This document shows, one piece after another, positions 16,563 to 24,588 of a DNA stretch of 64,000 nucleotides (position 1 is its first letter; each line of letters starts with the position of its first letter). Source of the stretch: Nocardioides scoriae. Lineage in GTDB: Bacteria > Actinomycetota > Actinomycetes > Propionibacteriales > Nocardioidaceae. The stretch covers positions 1,612,001-1,676,000 of the forward strand of contig NZ_LT629757.1 in the NCBI RefSeq assembly GCF_900104965.1. Reading direction: 5' to 3'. The notes under the pieces were generated by a model. The model had not been told where the DNA came from and made no database searches. It saw nothing but the letters and a program-made list of their open reading frames with translations. The translations under genes were made by a program, and so were the position numbers.

Positions 16563-16582
16563 GACGGGCAGCTTTGCCCGTC
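16563..16582. terminator. Second hairpin in the same gap
   Basis: GACGGGCA (16563-16570), loop GCTT, TGCCCGTC (16575-16582): 8-bp perfect stem 24 nt after the large palindrome. The two together may form a tandem terminator ahead of the hydrolase gene. Confidence 0.4.
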
Positions 16583-16614
16583 ATGACCACCCGATTCGTC
16601 CCCGAGGAGCCCGC

Positions 16615-17511
16615 ATGACCACCAGCACAGATCCCACCCCCGTCGACCTGCCGAGCGCCGGCGGCGTCACCGTCCAGGCGTACCGCTGGGACCCCGAGGG
16701 CGAGCCGACCGCCGTGGTGCGGCTGACGCACGGGATGGGCGAGCACGCGCTGCGCTACGGCCACCTCGCCGGTCAGCTCACCGCCCGCGGCTGGGTCGTC
16801 TACGCGCAGGACCACCGCGGCCACGGCGCCACCGCGCGGCGGGCCGGCACCGAGCCGGGAGTGATCGGCGCCGACGGCTGGACCGAGCTGGTCGAGGACG
16901 TCGGGCGGCTCGGAGCGCTGGCCCGCGATGCCCACCCCGGCCTGCCGCACGTGCTGCTGGGGCACTCGATGGGCTCCTTCGCCACCCAGCAGTTCCTGCT
17001 CGGGCACGCCGACGACGTCGACGCCGTGGTCCTCACCGGCACGGCCGCCATCGACCTGCTGGAGCCGGCGCTCGACCTCGACGCGCCGATCGACCTCTCG
17101 GCGTTCAACGCGCCCTTCGCGCCGGCCCGCACCGACTACGACTGGCTCAGCCGCGACGAGGCGCAGGTCGACGCGTACGTCGCGGACCCGCTGTGCGGCT
17201 TCGGCCTCGACGGCGCGGGCGGCAAGCAGATGTTCGTCGCCGCACGTCCGCTCGCCGACGCCGAGGTGCTCGACGCCCTCCCCGACGGCCTGCCGGTCCT
17301 GGTCGCGGTCGGCACCCACGACCCGGTCGGCGGCGACCTCGCCCTGGTCAACGCCCTGGTGTCGCGCTACACCGCCGCCGGGCTGGACGTCACCCTGCTG
17401 ACGTACGACGGGGCGCGCCACGAGGTCTTCAACGAGACCAACCGCGACGAGGTCGAGGCCGACGTCGTGGGCTGGATCGCGTCCGTGGTCGCGCCCGGGC
17501 CGGCTGCTTGA
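16615..17511 (+). CDS. Alpha/beta hydrolase, monoacylglycerol-lipase-like
   Basis: 298 aa. The fold is typical of serine hydrolases of the Hydrolase_4/monoglyceride lipase group: RLTHGMGEHALRYGHLAGQL (oxyanion HGMGEH), VYAQDHRGHGAT, nucleophile elbow GHSMG, then VAVGTHDPVGG (acid) and YDGARHEVFNE (His). It should hydrolyse monoacylglycerols or similar esters, and so could supply fatty acids to the acyl-CoA synthetase upstream. GAGGAG at 16604-16609 sets the ATG. Confidence 0.87.
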   Translation: MTTSTDPTPVDLPSAGGVTVQAYRWDPEGEPTAVVRLTHGMGEHALRYGHLAGQLTARGWVVYAQDHRGHGATARRAGTEPGVIGADGWTELVEDVGRLGALARDAHPGLPHVLLGHSMGSFATQQFLLGHADDVDAVVLTGTAAIDLLEPALDLDAPIDLSAFNAPFAPARTDYDWLSRDEAQVDAYVADPLCGFGLDGAGGKQMFVAARPLADAEVLDALPDGLPVLVAVGTHDPVGGDLALVNALVSRYTAAGLDVTLLTYDGARHEVFNETNRDEVEADVVGWIASVVAPGPAA

Positions 17512-17520
17512 CGTCCTTTC

Positions 17521-17560
17521 CAGCTACTTGGCGGGTGTTGCAACACGCGCCAAGTAGCTG
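17521..17560. terminator. 40-bp near-perfect palindrome between convergent genes
   Basis: Left arm 17521-17540 (starts CAGCTACTTGGCGGG) pairs with 17541-17560 with one mismatch in 20. It sits 9 nt after the hydrolase stop and should terminate transcription from both sides. Confidence 0.65.
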
Positions 17561-17586
17561 ATTACCCGGACGTCCGGGTAATCAGC
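17557..17586. terminator. 30-bp perfect palindrome overlapping the previous one
   Basis: Perfect 15-bp arms centred between 17571 and 17572 (core CCGGACGTCCGG, outer arms GCTGATTA/TAATCAGC). Its first four bases (17557-17560) belong also to the right arm of the 40-bp palindrome, so the two hairpins compete. Serves the minus-strand operon ending at 17594. Confidence 0.6.
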
Positions 17587-17593
17587 GCCCCGC

Positions 17594-18115
17594 TCACCCC
17601 AGCCCGAACCCGCAGTTGTGGAACACCAGTGGCGAGCCGGGGTCCTCGGGGGCGACGTCGTGGCCCACGCCGTGCAGCCGGAGCAGCACGAGGGTGTGGT
17701 CACCGGCCTCGACCTCGCGGTAGATCGAGCAGTCGAAGCGGGCCAGGCCGTCGTCGAGGGTGACAGCGCCCTGGTCGTTGACGCTCCAGGCCAGGTCGTC
17801 GAAGCGGTGCTCGACGGGGCCGGCGAGGCGGCGGCAGGCGTCCTCGTGGTGCTGGGCCAGGACCGAGAGGCCGAGGTGCTCGGCGCGGCGCAGCGTCGGC
17901 CAGGTGCGCGAGGTGTTGGCCACCGAGAACGACACCAGCGCGGGCTCGAGGCTGACCGAGGTGAAGGAGCTCGCGGCCAGGCCGGTCAGGGCGCCGTCGA
18001 CCTGGGCGGCCACGGCGACGACGCCGCTGGGGAAGACGCCGAACGCCTGGCGCAGCCGCTCGGGGTCGAGGTCCTGGTTGGTGGCCAGCGGGGTGGCCAG
18101 TCGGGTGACGCTCAT
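17594..18115 (-). CDS. Flavin reductase-like protein of the organosulfur operon
   Basis: 173 aa. Flavin reductase-like (HpaC type) domain: LRQAFGVFPSGVVAVAAQVDGALTGLAASSFTSVSLEPALVSFSV, then TLRRAEHLGLSVLAQHHE and EAGDHTLVLLRLHGV near the end. It reduces FMN or FAD with NAD(P)H and passes it to a monooxygenase. Last gene of the four-gene operon starting at 20941; its ATG overlaps the preceding TGA (ATGA). Second reductase in the operon besides the SsuE/MsuE-like one. Confidence 0.85.
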   Translation of the reverse strand: MSVTRLATPLATNQDLDPERLRQAFGVFPSGVVAVAAQVDGALTGLAASSFTSVSLEPALVSFSVANTSRTWPTLRRAEHLGLSVLAQHHEDACRRLAGPVEHRFDDLAWSVNDQGAVTLDDGLARFDCSIYREVEAGDHTLVLLRLHGVGHDVAPEDPGSPLVFHNCGFGLG

Positions 18116-18648
18116 GCGGGGGCTCCTGGTGGGGTCGGGTGGGCGAGCAGGGCGGACACCCGCGGGCGGGCGGTCGCCAGCCACGCGTCGTACGCCGAGG
18201 CCTGGTCGTGCTCGTGGTCGAGGACGTAGAGCGCCCGGGTCGGCAGGCTCGCGCCGAGCTCGCTCAGCAGCGGCCGCAGGTGGACCTCGGGGGCCAGCGA
18301 GTGCGCGGGCGAGCCGCCGAGCATGAGCGGCACGGCCACGCCGCGCAGCCCCGTGCCGCCGGCGAAGCGGTCGAGGAAGAGCTTGAGCAGGCCGGTGTAG
18401 GTCGCCTTGTACGTCGGGCTCGCCACCACCACGAGGTCGGCCGCCCCCACCTGGTCGACCAGCTCGGAGACCTCCGTCGAGGACCAGTCGAGCAGCGCCG
18501 GCCCGACGGCGCCGAGGTCGACCACCAGGTCGGGCGCCGCGCCGGTCAGCTCCTCCACGACCCGGACCGCGGCGGCCAGGGTCCGCGACCCCGGCCGGGG
18601 GTTGCCGACCACGACCGCGGTGCGCGGGGGCGACGGGGAGGCGGTCAT
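18112..18648 (-). CDS. NAD(P)H-dependent FMN reductase, SsuE/MsuE-like
   Basis: 178 aa flavodoxin-like FMN reductase. The phosphate loop is VVGNPRPGSRTLAAAV, and VVASPTYKATYTGLLKLFLDRF is the characteristic second motif of SsuE/MsuE. It supplies FMNH2 to the two-component sulfonate and sulfone monooxygenases upstream. Coupled to both neighbours by overlapping stop/start codons (TGATG and ATGA). Confidence 0.85.
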   Translation of the reverse strand: MTASPSPPRTAVVVGNPRPGSRTLAAAVRVVEELTGAAPDLVVDLGAVGPALLDWSSTEVSELVDQVGAADLVVVASPTYKATYTGLLKLFLDRFAGGTGLRGVAVPLMLGGSPAHSLAPEVHLRPLLSELGASLPTRALYVLDHEHDQASAYDAWLATARPRVSALLAHPTPPGAPA

Positions 18649-19805
18649 CAGGCCCGGCCCCCGAACGGCACCGAGGCCGTGTGGCCGCGCGGCGGCGCCG
18701 GGTGGGTCCAGCGCCCGCGCTCGGCCAGGATCGGCAGCACGCCCTCGCCGAACCAGTAGGCGCCCTCGAGGTGGGGGTAGCCCGAGAGCACGAACTCGTC
18801 GATGCCGAGGGCGGCGTACTCCTCGATCCGGTCGGCGACCTGCTCGTGGGAGCCGACGAGCGCGGTGCCGGCACCGCCGCGCACCAGCCCGACGCCGGCC
18901 CACACGTTGGGGTGGATCTCCAGGCCGTCCTTCGACCCGGCGTTGAGCTCCAGCATCCGGCGCTGACCCTCGGACTCGCTGCGCCGCAGGCCGTCCTGGA
19001 CGCGCTGGATGGCGGCGGGGTCGATGGCCGCGAGCAGCCGGTCGGCCTCGGCCCACGCCTCCTCGGAGGTGTCGCGGGTGATGGTGTGCATCCGGATGCC
19101 GAAGCGGATCTCGCGGCCCTCGTCGGCCGCGAGCTTGCGGATCCACTCGACCTTCTCCCGCACCGCCTCCGGGGGCTCCCCCCAGGTCAGGTAGACGTCG
19201 GCGTGCTGGGCCGCGACCGCACCCGCGGCGGGCGAGGACCCGCCGAAGTAGATCTCGGGCAGCGGGTCGGGCACCTGGGCCAGCGTGGCGTCGTCGAGGC
19301 GCAGGTGCTCGCCCTCGAAGGTCACCGTCTCGCCGGTCCAGAGCCGGCGCACGACCTCGAGGAACTCCCCGCAGCGGGCGTAGCGCGCGTCCTTGTCGAG
19401 GTAGTCGCCGAACATCCGCTGCTCGTGGCTCTCGCCGCCGGTGACGACGTTGAGCAGCAGCCGCCCGCCGGTCCGGTTCTGGAAGGTGCCGGCCATCTGG
19501 GCGGCCAGGAACGGCGAGGTGAGGCCGGGCCGGAAGGCCACCAGGAACTTCAGCCGCTCCGAGACCTGGCTCAGCATCGCCGTCGAGAGCCAGGCGTCGT
19601 CGCACCAGGCACCGGTGGGCGTCAGGGCCGCCTCGAAGCCGACGTCCTCGGCCGCCCGGGCGACCTGGCCCAGGTAGGAGATCGACGCCGGCCGTCCCGC
19701 CGCGCCGGCGGCGACGCCGTGGCCGCCGCCGACGATGTGGCGGCCGTCCCCGCCGTTGGTGGGCAGGAACCAGTGGAACCGCAGCTGGTCGCTCACGCGG
19801 GTCAC
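18648..19805 (-). CDS. ssuD: FMNH2-dependent alkanesulfonate monooxygenase
   Basis: 385 aa luciferase-like flavin monooxygenase. It keeps the SsuD signature blocks WFLPTNGGDGR, LKFLVAFRPGLTSP, IYFGGSSPAAGAVAAQHADVYLTWGEPPE, NVWAGVGLVRGGAGTALVGS and GIDEFVLSGYPHLEGAYWFGEGVLP. It splits the C-S bond of alkanesulfonates to sulfite and an aldehyde. GTG start at 19805 overlaps the SfnG stop (GTGA). A methanesulfonate-preferring MsuD is equally possible given the sfnG neighbour. Confidence 0.82.
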   Translation of the reverse strand: MTRVSDQLRFHWFLPTNGGDGRHIVGGGHGVAAGAAGRPASISYLGQVARAAEDVGFEAALTPTGAWCDDAWLSTAMLSQVSERLKFLVAFRPGLTSPFLAAQMAGTFQNRTGGRLLLNVVTGGESHEQRMFGDYLDKDARYARCGEFLEVVRRLWTGETVTFEGEHLRLDDATLAQVPDPLPEIYFGGSSPAAGAVAAQHADVYLTWGEPPEAVREKVEWIRKLAADEGREIRFGIRMHTITRDTSEEAWAEADRLLAAIDPAAIQRVQDGLRRSESEGQRRMLELNAGSKDGLEIHPNVWAGVGLVRGGAGTALVGSHEQVADRIEEYAALGIDEFVLSGYPHLEGAYWFGEGVLPILAERGRWTHPAPPRGHTASVPFGGRA

Positions 19806-20941
19806 CCGACCCGCTCGAGCTCGGCGGCCTCGAGCTCGCGCACGATCGGGAGCACCTCGCGGCCGAAGTACTGGACGTCCTCGTGGTAGTGCAGGAACCC
19901 CAGCAGCATCAGGTCCGCCCCGACGCGCTTGTAGGCGAGCATCCGCTCGGCGACCTGCTCGGGGGTGCCGATCAGGCCGGTGCGGAAGCCGTCGTTGTAC
20001 TGCACCAGGTCGGCGAACTCCGAGTCCTGCCACATGCCCTTCTTGTCCCCGGTCGACTGACCCGCCTGCTTGACCGCCGACCCGAACCCCTCGACCGCCT
20101 CCCGGTCGGCCTTGTCGACGATCTCGCGCAGCACGTCTCGGGCCTCCGCCTCGGTGTCGCGGGCCACCACGAAGCCGTTGACGCCGAAGCGCACGGAGCG
20201 GCCGTGGACCTGGGCGACGTCGCTGACGTCGCGGACCTGCTCGGCGATGCCCTCGGGGGTGTTGCCGTTCATGAAGTACCAGTCGGCGACGCGTCCGCCC
20301 ATGCCGCGGGCGTCGGTGGAGTTGCCGCCCATGAAGATCTCGGGGTGCGCCCGGCCCGGCACGTCGACCGGCTTGGGCTTGAGGTCGAAGTCGTGCAGCC
20401 GGTAGAAGTCGCCGGACAGCTCGGCGTGCTCCGAGGTCCAGATCTCGCGCAGGTAGCGGATGAACTCCTCGGAGCGGCGGTAGCGCTCGCCGTGCTCGAG
20501 CCAGGGCTCCCCCAGCTGGGTGAACTCCCCCTTGAACCACCCGGACACGACGTTGACCGCCATCCGGCCACCCGTCATCTGGTCGGCGCTGGCCACGAAC
20601 TTGGCCAGCACCCCCGGCTGCCACAGCCCCGGGTGCACCGCGGCGATCACCTTGAGGCGCTCGGTGGCCAGGGCGAGCGCCAGGCTGATGCTGGTCGACT
20701 CGTGCTGGTACGCCGCGCCGTACGACGCCATGTAGCGCACCTGCGACAGGGCGTACTCGAAGCCGTTGTCCTCGGCCAGCTGCGCCAGCGTCTTGTTGTA
20801 GTCGTAGCTCCAGTCGGTGCGCTGCTCGATGGTGCTCACGACCAGGCCGCCCGAGACGTTGGGGACCCAGTAGGCGAACTTCAGCGGGGCGTGGGGGTCG
20901 TGGGCCCCCGTCGTGGCGTGGTTGGTGCTCTCGACGGTCAT
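19802..20941 (-). CDS. sfnG: FMNH2-dependent dimethylsulfone monooxygenase
   Basis: 379 aa luciferase-like monooxygenase. The start region LKFAYWVPNVSGGLVVSTIEQRTDW and later GEFTQLGEPWLEHGERYRRSEEF, IFMGGNSTDARGMGG and DWYFMNGNT are typical of SfnG, which oxidises dimethylsulfone to methanesulfinate. First gene of the operon; a good AGGAGG-type site (CTCAGGAGGACGC) precedes ATG. It is divergent from a LysR regulator. Products can feed the downstream sulfonate monooxygenase, giving sulfite for cysteine synthesis. Confidence 0.82.
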   Translation of the reverse strand: MTVESTNHATTGAHDPHAPLKFAYWVPNVSGGLVVSTIEQRTDWSYDYNKTLAQLAEDNGFEYALSQVRYMASYGAAYQHESTSISLALALATERLKVIAAVHPGLWQPGVLAKFVASADQMTGGRMAVNVVSGWFKGEFTQLGEPWLEHGERYRRSEEFIRYLREIWTSEHAELSGDFYRLHDFDLKPKPVDVPGRAHPEIFMGGNSTDARGMGGRVADWYFMNGNTPEGIAEQVRDVSDVAQVHGRSVRFGVNGFVVARDTEAEARDVLREIVDKADREAVEGFGSAVKQAGQSTGDKKGMWQDSEFADLVQYNDGFRTGLIGTPEQVAERMLAYKRVGADLMLLGFLHYHEDVQYFGREVLPIVRELEAAELERVG

Positions 20942-21131
20942 GCGTCCTCCTGAGTGGGGTATGTCGATAAGATTGCTCGACTAAAGGGCCGGATGCAAGG
21001 CGGGACGGGCCACCGGGCGGCAGGTTCGTGCGGCCGGGTGCCAGGCCCCACCTGTCACGGGGCACGAGGTGGGCGTAGGCTCAAACCTGCTCATCTCGCT
21101 CAACATACTCGTCTTCTGTCAGGAGGCCCGG
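20942..21131. promoter_or_regulatory. Divergent control region sfnG / lysR
   Basis: 190 nt between two divergent starts, with AT-richer segments near 20958-20985 and 21095-21120. LysR regulators usually bind here. No unique T-N11-A site could be fixed by eye. Confidence 0.4.
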
Positions 21132-22058
21132 GTGCGTCTCGAACAGCTGGAGTTCATCGCCGCCGTCGTGGAGCACGGCTCGCTGCGGCGCGCGAGCGAG
21201 GAGCTGCACCTCTCGCAGCCGGCGCTGAGCGAGGCCGTCGGCAAGCTCGAGCGCGAGCTCGGCGTGACCCTGCTGGACCGGCGCCGCTCCGGGTCGCGGA
21301 TCAGCCACGAGGGCCGCGAGCTGCTCGGCGCGATGACCGAGGTGCTGGACGCGGCCGAGCGGCTGCGCGCTGCTGCCGGCGAGCGCGCCGGGGCGACCCG
21401 GGTGATCCGCGTCGGGACCGTCGACGCCGGCACCTGCTCGGTGCTGGTGCCGGCGGTGCGGGAGTTCCGGGTCGACCGGCCGCAGACCGGCGTCGAGGTC
21501 GCCGACCTGCAGCAGGCGCCCATCCACCGCGGCCTGGTCGAGGGCTCGCTGCACCTCGGCCTGGTCAACCTGCTGCCCGGCGACGACACCCCGCCCGAGC
21601 TCGACGCGACCGTGCTCGTCCACGGCCGCCCGGTCGTCGTGCTGCCCGCCGCCCACCCCCTCGCGCGGGCCGGGGAGGTCCGGGTCGAGCAGCTGCGGGC
21701 CGAGCCCTTCGTCTCGATGCGGGCGGGCTACCTGATGCACCGCTTCGCGCACCGGCTCTTCGAGGGGCGGCCACCGCGGACGACGTACGCCACGGACGGC
21801 GCGACGACCGGCAAGGTGATGGTGGCCGAGGGGCTGGGGCTGACGGTGCTGCCCGACTACAGCGTCGCGCAGGACCCGCTGGAGCGCGCGGGCGTGATCG
21901 TGCACCGCCCGATCGCCGGCGACCGCACCACGGTGAGCCTGGTGCTGCTCGCCCACCGCGAGGCGCAGGTGCCCGCCGCGGTCAGGGCGCTGGCGCGGAT
22001 CCTGGTCGGGCGCGGACGGACCTACCGCGAGACGGCGACCTCGACCTTGTCGGGGTAG
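21132..22058 (+). CDS. LysR family regulator of the organosulfur operon
   Basis: 308 aa. N-terminal winged helix (LEQLEFIAAVVEHGSLRRASEELHLSQPALSEAVGKLERELGVTLLDRR) followed by a periplasmic-binding-like effector domain (about residues 90-300). GTG at 21132 is chosen for AGGAGG at 21121-21126. It probably activates the divergent sfnG operon under sulfate limitation; the effector is unknown. The last 37 nt overlap, tail to tail, the convergent DUF427 gene. Confidence 0.87.
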   Translation: MRLEQLEFIAAVVEHGSLRRASEELHLSQPALSEAVGKLERELGVTLLDRRRSGSRISHEGRELLGAMTEVLDAAERLRAAAGERAGATRVIRVGTVDAGTCSVLVPAVREFRVDRPQTGVEVADLQQAPIHRGLVEGSLHLGLVNLLPGDDTPPELDATVLVHGRPVVVLPAAHPLARAGEVRVEQLRAEPFVSMRAGYLMHRFAHRLFEGRPPRTTYATDGATTGKVMVAEGLGLTVLPDYSVAQDPLERAGVIVHRPIAGDRTTVSLVLLAHREAQVPAAVRALARILVGRGRTYRETATSTLSG

Positions 22059-22393
22059 AAGGCGAGGTGGCCCCGGATCTCGGCCACCGCGTCGTACGGC
22101 TGCTCGTAGGTCCAGGCCGCGTCGGCGACCGTGCCGGTCGGCAGGCTCAGCGACCAGTACGCCGCGTCGCCCTTGTAGGGGCAGTAGGTCGAGGTGTCGC
22201 TGCGCACCAGCAGCGCCGGGTCGACGGAGGCGTGCGGCAGGTAGAGGACCGGCGGGTACGACGCCTCCTGCAGCGTCAGCGCCGCCGTCGTGTCGGCCAC
22301 GACGGTGTCGCCCACGGTGACGCGCACGCGCCCCTCGGTCGGCGTGACGGTGATCGGGTGGGACGCGTCGGGGACCAGCTGGGTGCGGCTCAT
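22022..22393 (-). CDS. DUF427 domain protein
   Basis: 123 aa. Matches the DUF427 pattern: RVRVTVGDTVVADTTAALTLQEASYPPVLYLPHASVDPALL, then the conserved STYCPYKGDAAYWSL and AAWTYEQPYDAVAEIRGHLAFYPDKVEV. Function unknown, though the YCPYKG motif suggests a small metabolite or nucleotide site. ATG 22393 chosen; a GTG three codons upstream is possible. Divergent from the aldehyde dehydrogenase gene. Confidence 0.85.
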   Translation of the reverse strand: MSRTQLVPDASHPITVTPTEGRVRVTVGDTVVADTTAALTLQEASYPPVLYLPHASVDPALLVRSDTSTYCPYKGDAAYWSLSLPTGTVADAAWTYEQPYDAVAEIRGHLAFYPDKVEVAVSR

Positions 22394-22452
22394 GACGTCC
22401 ACAACGACGGGCCGCCGTTGCCTATGCCCGACCGGTCGGCGACCCTGGGCCC

Positions 22453-23877
22453 ATGACGACCCTCGACTCCCCCCGCGACCTCGCCGGCCCGCCCGCCCCC
22501 GAGGACCCGGCCGCGCTGGTGGCGCGGCTGCGGGCGGCGTACACCTCGGGGCGCACGCGTCCGCTCGCCTGGCGCCACGCCCAGCTCGCCGCGCTCAAGC
22601 GGATGCTGCTCGAGCGCGAGGAGGAGTTCACCGCGGCCGTCGTCGAGGACCTCGGCCGACCGCCGTTCGAGGCGTGGGTCGCCGACATCCGCGCGACCGT
22701 CCGCGAGATCGAGGACCTGCAGAAGCACCTGGAGGCCTGGGTCGCCCCGCGCCGCCAGAAGGTCGCGGCGCTGTTCAGGCCCGGCAAGGCCTCGATCGTG
22801 GTGGAGCCGCTGGGCGTGGCCCTGGTGATCGGGCCGTGGAACTACCCGGTGCAGCTGCTCGCCTGCCCCCTGGCCGCCGCGCTGGGCGCCGGCAACGCCG
22901 TGCTGCTCAAGCCCTCCGAGGTCGCCCCGGCCACCTCGCGCGCCTTCGCCCGGTGGGTGCCGGAGTACCTCGACCCCGCTGCGGTCGCCGTCGTCGAGGG
23001 CGGCGTGCCCGAGACCACGGCCCTGCTCGAGCAGCGCTTCGACCACGTCTTCTACACCGGCAACGGCGCCGTGGGGCGCATCGTCGCGACCGCCGCCGCC
23101 CGGCACCTCACCCCGGTCACCCTCGAGCTCGGCGGCAAGTCGCCGGTGATCGTGGCGAAGGACGCCAACCTGCAGCAGGCCGCCAGCCGGATCGCGTTCT
23201 CGCGCTTCCTCAACTCCGGCCAGACCTGCGTGGCCTCCGACCACGTCTACGTGCACCGCGACGTCGAGGAGGAGCTGCTCTCGCTGCTCGCGGCCGAGGT
23301 GCGCAAGCGCTACGGCTCCGACCCGCGGACCTCCGGCGACTTCGGCCGGATGGTCAACCGCCACCACACCGAGCGGGTCAAGCGCCTGCTCGACGCCGGC
23401 GGCTTCGAGGTGGTCGTCGGTGGCGAGGTCGACGTGGAACAGCGCTACGTCGCCCCGACCGTGGTGCGCCACGTCGCGGGCGACGCCGCCCTCATGGGCG
23501 AGGAGATCTTCGGCCCCGTCCTGCCCGTGCTCGCCTTCGACGACCTCACCGAGGTCACCGACGCGATCACGGCCGGCGACAAGCCGCTCGCCCTCTACGT
23601 CTTCACCGCCTCCCAGGAGACGGTCGACCAGGTCGTGGCCACCACGTCCTCCGGCGGCGTCTGCGTCAACGACGCCCTCACCCACCTGCTCGTCTCGACG
23701 CTGCCCTTCGGCGGTGTCGGCGAGTCCGGCCACGGCAGCTACCACGGCCGCTGGGGCATCGAGACCTTCAGCCACCACCGCGCCGTCTACCAGCGACCCT
23801 CGTGGCTCAAGGACCTCCCGCTGCTCAACCCGCCCTACGGCCGCCTCAAGCAGCGCACCGCGCGCCGGCTGTTCTGA
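22453..23877 (+). CDS. Aldehyde dehydrogenase, class 3-like
   Basis: 474 aa. NAD(P)-dependent oxidation of aldehydes to acids. GPWNYPVQLL (cofactor site), Glu225 in TLELGGKSP and nucleophile Cys259 in NSGQTCVASDH are present, followed by EEIFGPVLPVL and LPFGGVGESGHGSYHG. The short length and the C-terminal hydrophobic/basic tail (WLKDLPLLNPPYGRLKQRTARRLF) are like class 3 and fatty-aldehyde enzymes, suggesting long-chain or aromatic aldehydes. Confidence 0.92.
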   Translation: MTTLDSPRDLAGPPAPEDPAALVARLRAAYTSGRTRPLAWRHAQLAALKRMLLEREEEFTAAVVEDLGRPPFEAWVADIRATVREIEDLQKHLEAWVAPRRQKVAALFRPGKASIVVEPLGVALVIGPWNYPVQLLACPLAAALGAGNAVLLKPSEVAPATSRAFARWVPEYLDPAAVAVVEGGVPETTALLEQRFDHVFYTGNGAVGRIVATAAARHLTPVTLELGGKSPVIVAKDANLQQAASRIAFSRFLNSGQTCVASDHVYVHRDVEEELLSLLAAEVRKRYGSDPRTSGDFGRMVNRHHTERVKRLLDAGGFEVVVGGEVDVEQRYVAPTVVRHVAGDAALMGEEIFGPVLPVLAFDDLTEVTDAITAGDKPLALYVFTASQETVDQVVATTSSGGVCVNDALTHLLVSTLPFGGVGESGHGSYHGRWGIETFSHHRAVYQRPSWLKDLPLLNPPYGRLKQRTARRLF

Positions 23878-23911
23878 GGGCCGGCCGCGTCGGCCTCGCC
23901 GCTGTGGGCCG

Positions 23912-24502
23912 TCACCCGCGCGGCTCCTCCCGGAGGCGGGGCGGGGTGAAGTCGTCGGGGTGGATGCCGGTCTTGTCGGCGTAGAACTCCCGGACGCGGT
24001 CCATGTCGGCGCGGACGTCGGCGCTCGCGGGGAAGGTGGGACCCCAGCCGACCGTGCGCGACGGGGCGTCGAGGAAGGCCAGGGTGATGGGCAGGCCGGT
24101 CTGGCGGGCGATGCGGTGGAAGCCGGACTTCCAGTGCTCCCCCCGGCTCCGGGTGCCCTCGGCGGCCAGGCCGATGACGAACGGCTCGTCGCCCTCGGCC
24201 TCGGCGAGCAGGGCGCGGATGGTGTCGCCCGGGTGGTCGCGGTCGAGCGCGATGGCGCCGGTGGCCCGCAGGACCGGCGCGAGCGGGCCGCGGAACAGCT
24301 CGCGCTTGACCAGCAGCCGGATCGTGATGCCGTAGTCCCACGCCAGCAGCAGGGTCAGCACCCAGTCCCAGTTGGACGTGTGCGGGGCGCCGACCAGGAC
24401 GCCGCGCTGCGGGACCGTGCCCGTCGTGCGCCACCGGGCGGCGCGCAGCACGAGGCGGGCGATCGAGCGGCGTACGGCGACGGCGGCGGTGGGGCGGGTC
24501 AC
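23912..24502 (-). CDS. 1-acylglycerol-3-phosphate acyltransferase-like protein
   Basis: 196 aa from a GTG. PlsC-type motifs: block I H-x4-D in APHTSNWDWVL, block III-like EGTRSRGEHWKSGFHRIARQTGLPI, and a final region ending in FPASADVRADMDRVREFYADKTGIHPDDFTPPRL. It transfers an acyl chain to a lyso-lipid or other alcohol at the inner membrane face. This short subfamily is common in actinobacteria; exact substrate unknown. Convergent with the aldehyde dehydrogenase. Confidence 0.8.
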   Translation of the reverse strand: MTRPTAAVAVRRSIARLVLRAARWRTTGTVPQRGVLVGAPHTSNWDWVLTLLLAWDYGITIRLLVKRELFRGPLAPVLRATGAIALDRDHPGDTIRALLAEAEGDEPFVIGLAAEGTRSRGEHWKSGFHRIARQTGLPITLAFLDAPSRTVGWGPTFPASADVRADMDRVREFYADKTGIHPDDFTPPRLREEPRG

Positions 24503-24588
24503 GGCGCGACCGTACAGCGGGACGGCGCCCGACCGGCGGCCCCCTACGATGAGTCGCTGGGGCAGACGCACCGACCCGGAAGGCACAC

